NCBI GenBank assembly: GCA_964589175.1
Contig: CAZPRY010000051.1
Coordinates: 1-26,702, forward strand
Origin: CAZPRY01 sp964589175
GTDB lineage: Bacteria > Fidelibacterota > UBA2242
Direction: 5' to 3'
DNA length: 26,702 bases
Shown: positions 18,206-23,980 of the stretch, in pieces
How the letters are laid out: every line of letters starts with the position of its first letter
Position numbering within the stretch: the first letter of the stretch is position 1
Position numbers and translations under genes: made by a program
Notes under the pieces: model-generated
Told to the model about the DNA's origin: nothing
Seen by the model: only the letters and a program-made list of their open reading frames with translations
Database searches by the model: none

Positions 18206-20023
18206 TTATCGCCCATTCGTCGATACTGATAGAATATAATCCTGTACGATCTGCTCCAGAATTGGCAGAGGAACAGCCCCGTTCTCCAGGATTGCGCGGT
18301 GAAATTCCCGAATGTCGAAGCGTTCGCCCAAATCCGTCTTTGCTTTTTCACGTAATTCAAGGATTTTAAGTTCCCCGATCGTATAGGCACAGGCCTGGCC
18401 GGGCCAGAGAATATAACGGTCGACGCCCTGCATCGATGCCCAGCCGAGATTGTCCGCCATATACTCGAAGGCCAGGATGCGATCCCATTTGTAATGGTGA
18501 ATCCCGGTATCGACGACCAGTCGCACAGCCCGCAGCAGTTCCGCATCGAGATAGCCGATTTCGGCATGAACGTCTCCGGACCAGCCGTTTTCCATGGCCA
18601 ACCTTTCCGCGTACAATGCCCAGCCCTCGATAAAGGCCGTGAAGTGCGTCAGGTTCCTGTACATGGGCAGCCGGCTGTTTTCCTGCTGAATGGCGATCTG
18701 CAGATGATGACCCGGGACGGTTTCGTGAATCAAGAGTGTCTGCATATTCGGTTTCGGCGGCGGAGCGCTGATATCGGTGTAAAAAGCCGCTTCGCGCTTG
18801 CCGCTCAGATCCGCGCGATGATAGGACTGCGCCGCCGACATCTTCAAATAATCCGGCAGGGGCGTGACTGCAATTGGCGTCTCCGGAAGCAGGATGAACA
18901 GTTCGGGCAATTTCTTTTCCATCTGTTTGATCATGCGCCGGTAATCCCGAAGCGCCTCGTCAATTCCGGCCGGAGTCGATTCGTAGAAAAACTCCGGATC
19001 CCAACGGCCATAGATCGATTGACGGTACGATCGAATCAGCTGCTTAAAGGGTTGCGCAGTATCGAAGCCCAGGGTTTCGAGGCGTTCGGCGATTTCCCCT
19101 TGAATGCGTCTCACCTCTCGCAGACCGGTTAAATGGAGCTCTTCCGCGCCGATAGCGAGGGTGGTGTGCTGCTGCAGGCAGTATGCATAGTAGGCAGCGC
19201 AGTTGGGCAATTTCCAGACGCCGTCCCGGTTGTCGCTTCCGGGCAGGACGTCTTCTGAAGTGTACTGAATCAATTTTCGATAGGCCGGGTAGACATCCTC
19301 TTCGATAATGGCCTGCACCTGCTGCTCCAAGTCAAGCCGCGTTTTGCGCTTGATGCCGGCGTTTTTCAGTTTTTCAGAGAAGGTCGCGAGCAGGGCATTT
19401 TCATCCGGAGGGACTCCGGTAAAAACGTTCAATACATCGATGAAATTTTGTACGACCGGCCGGGGCGGAAGGATGTGCCGGCGTTTCTGGATTGCCATGA
19501 TGTCCAGTGTCTGATCTATGCGTCGAGGGATCTGCTTCAGACGTGAGATGTAAGCCGCGGCGTCCTCCGCATTGTCGATAAAATGATTTTCGATTAGAGT
19601 TGTGATTATTTGGGTGTGAATCCCGAATTGGGGATTCACGGCATAGGCGTGCTTTTCAAATTTTTCGCCTTCCAGAACAGTCGCTAAATAGCTTCGTAAG
19701 ATCGACAATTCCAGTCTTTGGGAAGCATCCCAGGCAGCGGGATCGAACGTTTCCAGGCAATCGAAGCAGTCGCGGGCGATCCGGTATTCGGCCTGGATGG
19801 ATTCCTCCGAGAGATCGGTCAGGCTGTCTTTGGGGAAGGAATAGCCCATCGATTCATCGAATCCCAGGGCGTAGGCAAAATCGGGATTGCGGACGATGAT
19901 CTCCCGGAAATATCGGTCGAAGAGTTCGTCCGGGGAAGCGGGGCACTCGGCGGCATGCACAGCGAAACAGGTCAGGAGGAGTACCAGTCCGGCAATCATT
20001 TTATGTGCAAGATTTCTCAACAT
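18206..20023 (-). CDS. Exported DUF885 metallopeptidase-like protein
   Basis: A 605-aa protein beginning MLRNLAHKM with a signal peptide ending near residue 24. It belongs to the DUF885 family (PF05960), usually 550-620 residues. HETVPGHHLQ (433-442) and EGWALYAE (466-473) are the family's hallmark; the first resembles an HExxH-type zinc site with a shifted His, and the Glu of the second may be a further zinc ligand. Members are predicted periplasmic metallopeptidases acting on peptides; substrates are not known. The start ATG 20023 has GGAGGGG 6 nt upstream. The upstream extension to 20074 lacks a signal sequence. It is the first gene of a probable minus-strand operon with the retropepsin-like lipoprotein, 160 nt downstream, and the permease. 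Confidence 0.88.
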   Translation of the reverse strand: MLRNLAHKMIAGLVLLLTCFAVHAAECPASPDELFDRYFREIIVRNPDFAYALGFDESMGYSFPKDSLTDLSEESIQAEYRIARDCFDCLETFDPAAWDASQRLELSILRSYLATVLEGEKFEKHAYAVNPQFGIHTQIITTLIENHFIDNAEDAAAYISRLKQIPRRIDQTLDIMAIQKRRHILPPRPVVQNFIDVLNVFTGVPPDENALLATFSEKLKNAGIKRKTRLDLEQQVQAIIEEDVYPAYRKLIQYTSEDVLPGSDNRDGVWKLPNCAAYYAYCLQQHTTLAIGAEELHLTGLREVRRIQGEIAERLETLGFDTAQPFKQLIRSYRQSIYGRWDPEFFYESTPAGIDEALRDYRRMIKQMEKKLPELFILLPETPIAVTPLPDYLKMSAAQSYHRADLSGKREAAFYTDISAPPPKPNMQTLLIHETVPGHHLQIAIQQENSRLPMYRNLTHFTAFIEGWALYAERLAMENGWSGDVHAEIGYLDAELLRAVRLVVDTGIHHYKWDRILAFEYMADNLGWASMQGVDRYILWPGQACAYTIGELKILELREKAKTDLGERFDIREFHRAILENGAVPLPILEQIVQDYILSVSTNGR

Positions 20024-20029
20024 GAATTT

Positions 20030-20036
20030 CCCCTCC
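20030..20036 (-). promoter_or_regulatory. Shine-Dalgarno site fixing the DUF885 start
   Basis: GGAGGGG on the minus strand, 6 nt before ATG 20023, which opens directly into the signal peptide. Confidence 0.8.
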
Positions 20037-20096
20037 GGACGATTTCGCAAAAATATAAGAACTTCCGTATCCAAAAGAAACCGGTTTGCATTACGA

Positions 20097-20163
20097 AGTC
20101 CTCTGCCCCGAGGATTTGATGGGCGAGGACTGTCCTGAAAGGGTGAAGTTCAGGTGTTTTATT
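20097..20163 (+). other. Two adjacent stem-loops ending in a T-rich tract
   Basis: First stem: AGTCCTC (20097-20103) plus GCCC with GGGC plus GAGGACT (20121-20131), an 11-bp stem with one bulge. Second stem: CCTGAA (20134-20139) with TTCAGG (20149-20154), followed by TGTTTTATT. The second could terminate plus-strand transcription, but no gene lies just upstream on that strand. Confidence 0.4.
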
Positions 20164-20217
20164 TGGTGCAGAGTGGGCGTGCTAAATCGGTCTCAATTTC
20201 CCGGGAGGAATTTGAAA

Positions 20218-20259
20218 CGACCGTATCACCATGATGAAAAGCGGTCGAGAAGTGGTGAT
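20218..20259 (+). other. Possible H-type pseudoknot
   Basis: CGACCG (20218-20223) is complementary to CGGTCG (20242-20247), and ATCACCA (20225-20231) is complementary to TGGTGAT (20253-20259). The two pairings interleave, giving a pseudoknot with linkers of 1, 10 and 5 nt. It lies 94 nt before the possible 41-aa gene. Confidence 0.35.
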
Positions 20260-20352
20260 CTTCTTTTGTATTCGGTAGGCGGGAGGCCGGGGATTGATCA
20301 TTTTTTTATTCTTAGTCCTTGATGATATCCAGGCCGCTAAAGGGCAAGTCTT

Positions 20353-20478
20353 ATGCCAGTGGAATTTCGCTTCGGATTCCAGCCGGAGGATGAACCTCGT
20401 AAATCCAAGGATGATGGTTTTCTGGACTGGCTGTTAAAAAGCTTTTTTAAAAGCGTTTCGAGGGAGAATAGGCTTTAA
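20353..20478 (+). CDS. Possible 41-aa peptide gene
   Basis: ATG at 20353 with AGGG 8 nt upstream opens a 41-codon frame ending in TAA. The product is hydrophilic at first (PEDEPRKSKDDG) and then has an amphipathic hydrophobic stretch, FLDWLLKSFFKSV, before a basic end. Such a shape occurs in membrane-active small peptides, but a frame this short can arise by chance. Its lack of any recognised homologue and modest ribosome site keep confidence low. The candidate small RNA starts about 40 nt after its stop. Confidence 0.3.
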   Translation: MPVEFRFGFQPEDEPRKSKDDGFLDWLLKSFFKSVSRENRL

Positions 20479-20480
20479 TC

Positions 20481-20509
20481 TGTACCTTCGGAATGATATT
20501 CTATATAAT
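20481..20509 (+). promoter_or_regulatory. Candidate promoter of a small RNA
   Basis: A perfect TATAAT (20504-20509) lies 17 nt after a weak -35 (TGTACC, 20481-20486). It precedes a strong terminator by about 90 nt with no gene between. Confidence 0.4.
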
Positions 20510-20515
20510 TGTGAA

Positions 20516-20636
20516 CCCGCGATTCGCTAACTGAAGCCTGCGACCGATCTGAACCATTTTCTTACAGAAGTACGCACTTTGCTCAACGCCGCAACAGTCC
20601 CGTGGTAGCCCAAAACCGCGGGACTATCCTTTTTTA
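20516..20636 (+). ncRNA. Candidate ~120-nt small RNA
   Basis: The transcript is inferred from the TATAAT box at 20504 and the terminator at 20596-20636. Internal small hairpins include GCG-ATT-CGC near 20520 and TTCT-TAC-AGAA near 20560. No open reading frame with a ribosome site lies inside. It resembles no RNA family that I recognise (not tmRNA, 6S, RNase P or SRP RNA). Confidence 0.35.
20596..20636 (+). terminator. Strong intrinsic terminator
   Basis: AGTCCCG (20596-20602) plus GGT pairs with ACC plus CGGGACT (20619-20625), with one T/G mismatch between the segments and the loop AGCCCAAA. CCTTTTTT follows (20628-20635). Confidence 0.8.
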
Positions 20637-20806
20637 AGGCTTCAATATTTTCCTGAATCGGGTTTAAGATATACTAACGATTACGAAGGTTTGCGTGATA
20701 GCCCGTGTGACATTCTTGCCGGTTATTCATTCCCTGCGGAGACTCATAAATCTTAAAGAAAATACGGAGAGAACCTGATTATTTTTATTATTCGACCATC
20801 AGGATG

Positions 20807-20835
20807 TTGACAATTGCCTGATTATTGTTAAATTT
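20807..20835 (+). promoter_or_regulatory. Candidate cas6 promoter
   Basis: A perfect TTGACA (20807-20812) is followed after 16 nt by TAAATT (20829-20834), a 4-of-6 match to the -10 box. This would give a leader of about 140 nt containing two mutually exclusive hairpins (20871-20922). Confidence 0.4.
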
Positions 20836-20979
20836 AAATCAAAGGTAGCAGTGTCATAGAGGCATAGGAGCGCTGTAGAGATCGAGGAAGATCTACAGAG
20901 TTCGGTTTTGTTCGCCACAGCGTAAGAATCATGTGGTGTTATTTGATAAGTATAAATCAAAAAAACGAGGAAACCAGGC

Positions 20980-21780
20980 ATGCGTTTGCGAGTGAAAGCC
21001 ATAGCGGATAGACCCTGCGACCTGCCCTTTAATTATCAATATCAGCTCCATTCGGCGATATATCATCTGATCGGACTATTCTCGCAGGAATATTTCGGCT
21101 TCCGACATGATGAGGGATTACAGAGCCTGTCCGATAGATTGAAGAAGTACAGGCTATTCACATTTTCAAAATTGAACGTTTATCCCTACTGCGTCGATCG
21201 AAGCGGTTTTACGCTGGTGAAAAGGGTGGACTTCGTCTTCTCGACCGCCATCGCTAGGAGCTACGAACACCTGGTTCAGGCTATCTTTGTGAATAAGAGC
21301 CTGTGCTTGCGGTTTGGATCGGAGGAATTGAATTTTACGATCAGCGAAGTGGAATCAGTGCGGCAACCGCGGTTAGGGAATATCGCCCACTTTGTATGTC
21401 TCTCGCCGATTACAATATCTTCGAAACGGGACGAAGCGGACGGCAGATCGGAATCGCATTTTCTGGATTACCAGAACCCGCAGGAGAGGGACGGCCTCAT
21501 CGCGAATCTGCATTTGAACCTGGTCCGCAAATACGAAGCGATCCAAAAATTTCCTTTTGAAGGTGAAACTGCCTTCGAGTTCGAGATCGATCCCGCCTAT
21601 CTGGAGCGACGGCAAGGGAAGATCGATAAACTGATCCATTTTAAAAACGGCATGAAAATCAAAGCTTTCGAGGCGCCCTTTCGCGTTAAGGCTGATCCGC
21701 GCCTGATCCGCATCGGCTATGAATGCGGCTTCGGTGAACAAAACAGCGCCGGCTTCGGCTGTGTCGAAGATGCGGGCTGA
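20980..21780 (+). CDS. cas6: Cas6 CRISPR RNA endoribonuclease (orphan)
   Basis: A 266-aa RAMP protein of normal Cas6 length. The N-terminal LPFNYQYQLHSAIYHLI segment is typical of Cas6 and contains candidate catalytic histidines H24 and H29. The C-terminus has the glycine-rich loop GYECGFGEQNSAGFGCVE (about 245-262), the family's diagnostic motif. Cas6 cuts CRISPR precursor RNA within the repeat in type I and III systems. GAGG lies 9 nt before the ATG. No cas1, cas2, effector gene or CRISPR array is in the window, so it either serves a remote array or is a relic or repurposed enzyme; the reading frame is intact. The next gene on the same strand begins 368 nt downstream. Confidence 0.92.
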   Translation: MRLRVKAIADRPCDLPFNYQYQLHSAIYHLIGLFSQEYFGFRHDEGLQSLSDRLKKYRLFTFSKLNVYPYCVDRSGFTLVKRVDFVFSTAIARSYEHLVQAIFVNKSLCLRFGSEELNFTISEVESVRQPRLGNIAHFVCLSPITISSKRDEADGRSESHFLDYQNPQERDGLIANLHLNLVRKYEAIQKFPFEGETAFEFEIDPAYLERRQGKIDKLIHFKNGMKIKAFEAPFRVKADPRLIRIGYECGFGEQNSAGFGCVEDAG

Positions 21781-21798
21781 ACTATAAATGGGAGAAGA

Positions 21799-21824
21799 TC
21801 GCGACATGCTAAAGCATGACGCGA
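21799..21824. repeat. Imperfect 12-bp hairpin after cas6
   Basis: TCGCG-A-CATGCT (21799-21810) pairs with AGCATG-A-CGCGA (21813-21824) with a single A/A mismatch and a 2-nt spacer. It is 18 nt after the cas6 stop. It lacks a T-run and so may be a 3'-end stabiliser or a REP-like palindrome. Confidence 0.65.
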
Positions 21825-22060
21825 AAACGTTCAAAGCCTTGCGGGCTGTTTCGGAAAGCCGAATGGCTTTGGAATCGGCAGAGAACAAGACTTAGGTAAT
21901 TAGTGCCGGATCGATAGATCAATATTTTGTTTTTTGATACAAAAGAATCGACAGTAGAAACGGACCGGTTACAGCATTTTGGATGTCGGCGCTTTGCTTC
22001 GGATAGCGAAAAGCGGCAGACCATACGGATACTGGCATTACGGATTTTCCACCTGTTTTT

Positions 22061-22123
22061 GTAATGAGCTCCGGGACCTTACCGGACTGAGGCCGCCATC
22101 CGGACCGGGTGGGGCCGGATTAC
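22061..22123 (+). promoter_or_regulatory. GC-rich structured leader of the 227-aa gene
   Basis: GTAAT (22061-22065) and CCGG (22071-22074) can pair with CCGGATTAC (22115-22123), leaving GAGCT as a bulge. The interior carries further CCGG-type self-complementary blocks. The closing stem ends 25 nt before the start codon, suggesting a cis-acting mRNA structure. Confidence 0.35.
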
Positions 22124-22148
22124 CAAACTCCAACCCACAGGAGGAAAT

Positions 22149-22832
22149 ATGGGAATGGAGAAGCATTATCCGTGTACGGACGTCCAGCTGCTAAGAGCTA
22201 CGAAGAAGTTCTGCGGCTATGGACGTGAAGACCAGGAGGAACTGGCCGGGGTGCGTTCCCAATGGGCAGCGCCCTTTTTCGACAACCTGGAGAGCCGGGC
22301 CGCTACGGCCTACGAAACCCACATCGGTAAAGACTACCTCAAGGACCAGCGCGAGGCGACGCGCACCGTGAAAGGCATCGTGTTCAAAGCCAATGAAGAC
22401 CTCGCGATGTTCAAGGTGCAACTGGAAGTCTATTACAGCGGTGAAGCGCTGGACAGCCTGCTGAACGCCTTGGGCTTCAAGGCTTATTACACGGCCGCCC
22501 ATCGCGGGGAACAGGTGTCCATGCTGCAGCTGTTAAGCCAGTTCAAGCAAAGCCTGACGCCCGATTTGAAAACCGAACTCACCGAAAAAGGATTCAACGT
22601 GGACCTGGTCGACCGCATCGCAGCCGCCGCCGACGAATTGAAAACGGCTGACGATCTCCAGGAACAGTTGAAATCCGGGCAGTCGGCCCCGCGGCGAATC
22701 GCCGTGGCGGAATTCAACGCCATCTACGACATCGTGATTGGCGTGTGCAAGATCGCCTCGAAGCATTTCAAGAACGACCCGGTCAAGAAGAACCATTACA
22801 GTTTCAACCGGCTCGTGAAGGAACTGGATTAA
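22149..22832 (+). CDS. 227-aa mostly helical protein of unknown function, paired with a repeat array
   Basis: A soluble protein with no signal peptide or membrane segment. It is rich in Ala, Leu, Lys and Glu, and predicted mostly helical. It begins MGMEKHYPCTDVQLL and ends KKNHYSFNRLVKELD. A central part (ANEDLAMFKVQLEVYYSGEA) and the AVAEFNAIYDIVIGVCKIA helix near residue 185 resemble helical-bundle hypothetical proteins found in Bacteroidota and Ignavibacteria, as far as I recall; no function is known to me. GGAGG (22140-22144) lies 4 nt before the ATG. A structured GC-rich leader precedes it, and a degenerate 21-nt tandem array starts almost at its stop codon. No catalytic motif is visible; a structural or nucleic-acid-binding role is possible but unproven. 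Confidence 0.8.
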   Translation: MGMEKHYPCTDVQLLRATKKFCGYGREDQEELAGVRSQWAAPFFDNLESRAATAYETHIGKDYLKDQREATRTVKGIVFKANEDLAMFKVQLEVYYSGEALDSLLNALGFKAYYTAAHRGEQVSMLQLLSQFKQSLTPDLKTELTEKGFNVDLVDRIAAAADELKTADDLQEQLKSGQSAPRRIAVAEFNAIYDIVIGVCKIASKHFKNDPVKKNHYSFNRLVKELD

Positions 22833-22837
22833 TTGGG

Positions 22838-23133
22838 TGGGCCCTGAAAGGTCCCGGTGATGAAGGCGTACGGCCGGAAGCCGGGGCCTTTCGAAGGCCG
22901 CTTGCTGTTATAAGCAGCGCAGTTGGAACCGTACGGCTGGCAGTTTAGGCGTTGGGTCTGTAAGTTTGAGCCTTAGGTAGCAAAGTTTGGGCTATAGGGA
23001 CATTGGTTGAAGCCATAGGGACTTTGGATTGAACCGTAGGTATGCAGAATTGAACCATAAGTGTTTGGATTTGAGCCAGATTGATTTCAGTCGTGGGCGT
23101 ATGATTGGAGATTTGGGTCATAGGATGGGAAAA
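22838..23133 (+). repeat. Degenerate 21-nt tandem repeat array
   Basis: Clear units start at 22922, 22943, 22964, 22985, 23006 and 23027 (21 nt each), then 23048 (20 nt), 23068 (23 nt), 23091 (20 nt) and 23111. The shared core approximates TTGAACCATAGG, as in TTTGGGCTATAGG, TTGAAGCCATAGG and ATTGAACCGTAGG, followed by about 8 variable bases. Copies in the middle are the best conserved. Upstream, CGTACGGCCGG at 22867 recurs as CGTACGGCTGG at 22930, exactly 63 nt (three units) later, so the GC-rich hairpin-prone stretch 22838-22921 seems to be more diverged units in the same register. There are no spacers as in CRISPR. Confidence 0.75.
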
Positions 23134-23177
23134 CCGATTCATAAAGAAAGTGGGTACGACAGGAAGGGTGGTTTGGC

Positions 23178-23209
23178 GTTTATTGGTTTACTGGTTTATA
23201 GGTTTATTG
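23178..23209 (+). repeat. Four tandem octamers GTTTAYTG
   Basis: GTTTATTG, GTTTACTG, GTTTATAG and GTTTATTG lie head to tail, 44 nt after the 21-nt array. Octamer runs of this kind can expand by slippage. The overlapping plus-strand frame through it is not convincing as a gene. Confidence 0.8.
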
Positions 23210-23438
23210 GAAAACCGGAAATCCTGAAAGAGTTTGAAAATATGGTTGTATAACAGTCAAGGCATTCTCCGTTGGGATAGGGGCAATTAACCGGTCGCGG
23301 CGGGGAAGGACAAAGCGACAGGAAGAGGTGAAGACAGTATCCCCGACAACGGCAGAATAAAAGCCACACCGAAATGGCGATAATAATCCCTACTGGATCA
23401 AGGGTGCTTGATATTCATCCTACTTGCCGAGTTCCATG

Positions 23439-23467
23439 TTGCCTTTATCATATTCGGATTGTATAAT
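23439..23467 (+). promoter_or_regulatory. Candidate promoter of a small RNA
   Basis: TTGCCT (23439-23444), a 17-nt spacer and a perfect TATAAT (23462-23467) form a good sigma70-like promoter. Confidence 0.5.
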
Positions 23468-23473
23468 TGACTA

Positions 23474-23545
23474 AAATGTATCAGGTTACTATCAGAGGGA
23501 AAAGATACAGATCGGAAGGTAGCGCTTTTCCTGCCGGGTTTTTTT
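23474..23545 (+). ncRNA. Candidate ~72-nt small RNA
   Basis: The transcript is inferred from the promoter at 23439-23467 and the intrinsic terminator ending at 23545. It would fold into a first hairpin closed by TGTATC (23477-23482) with GATACA (23504-23509) and a terminator hairpin. It contains no open reading frame with a ribosome site. No RNA family is recognised. Position just upstream of the acquired restriction-modification genes is the only context. Confidence 0.42.
23513..23545 (+). terminator. Intrinsic terminator
   Basis: CGGAAGG (23513-23519) pairs with CCTGCCG (23530-23536) with one mismatch, followed by GG and seven T's (23539-23545). Confidence 0.7.
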
Positions 23546-23968
23546 ATGACAGGTACGGCAAGGACTTCGAAAGAGGAACCGATTTGCGTTATAACGGGTA
23601 ACTACCGGGATACGCCCATTCAGAAACGACTGAAGTCAATACACACACCATGAAGAGAGGGTTAAACAAAATAAATTGTCCTCAGGATAACTTGGATTTA
23701 AAGGAGAAATAAACGCAATGCGTAAAACATCCTAAAACATGGCAAATCATGCAATGCGTGTGTAAAGACGTTAGGGGCAATCCGAAGAAGGACAACGACA
23801 ATGGAAAATCATCTACAAAAAAGACAGAAAATAGAAATACCAACCCACAAAACAGTACCCGGATTTTGATTGAAACAAACCGCCCAAGCCTTCGCGAGAC
23901 CATCCTATAAGTACTTCTTTGAAAAGTTACTGCTTTCATATGGACTTTTAATTTTAAAAACATTTGGG

Positions 23969-23974
23969 TATAAT
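23969..23974 (+). promoter_or_regulatory. TATAAT box 6 nt before hsdM
   Basis: A perfect TATAAT ends 6 nt before the hsdM ATG, and no Shine-Dalgarno sequence is present. If used, transcription would start at about the A of the start codon, giving a leaderless mRNA. The -35 region is weak (TTTTAA). Confidence 0.35.
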
Positions 23975-23980
23975 TGAATT

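Larger units (their letters stand above)
20024..20979. other. 956-nt intergenic stretch with structured elements
   Basis: It lies between the divergent DUF885 and cas6 genes. It contains a pair of stem-loops (20097-20131 and 20134-20154), a possible pseudoknot (20218-20259), a possible 41-aa gene (20353-20478), a candidate small RNA ending in a strong terminator (20516-20636), and the cas6 leader and promoter. No conserved protein, tRNA or CRISPR repeat is visible. Confidence 0.6.
21781..22148. other. Intergenic stretch, 368 nt, with hairpins but no gene
   Basis: It separates cas6 from the 227-aa gene. It contains a long hairpin just after cas6 (21799-21824) and a GC-rich structured segment before the next gene (22061-22123). 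No CRISPR repeats and no convincing promoter are seen. Confidence 0.55.
23254..23980. other. Intergenic stretch, 727 nt, with a candidate small RNA
   Basis: It lies between the repeat region and hsdM. It contains a promoter/terminator pair (23439-23545), two direct copies of GCAATGCGT 36 nt apart (23715 and 23751) and two of TAAAACAT (23723, 23733). The sequence turns AT-rich towards hsdM, marking the start of an acquired segment. No protein gene is supported. Confidence 0.55.

Noticed and set aside
22945..23142. 65-codon minus-strand frame with 7-residue periodicity (PIAQTLL, PKAQTYR)
   Set aside because: The periodicity follows automatically from the 21-nt DNA repeat; there is no ribosome site, and units of 20 and 23 nt break the heptad register, as expected for non-coding repeats.
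23029..23253. 74-codon plus-strand frame over the repeats
   Set aside because: Passes through both the degenerate array and the octamers; the LLVYRFIG-like part is just translated octamers.
23682..23963. 93-codon minus-strand frame upstream of hsdM
   Set aside because: No ribosome site, Phe/Leu-rich composition from AT-rich DNA, and it overlaps the hsdM promoter area.
20640..23980. CRISPR array near cas6
   Set aside because: No set of 25-40-nt identical repeats with unique spacers is visible; the 21-nt array is spacerless and degenerate.
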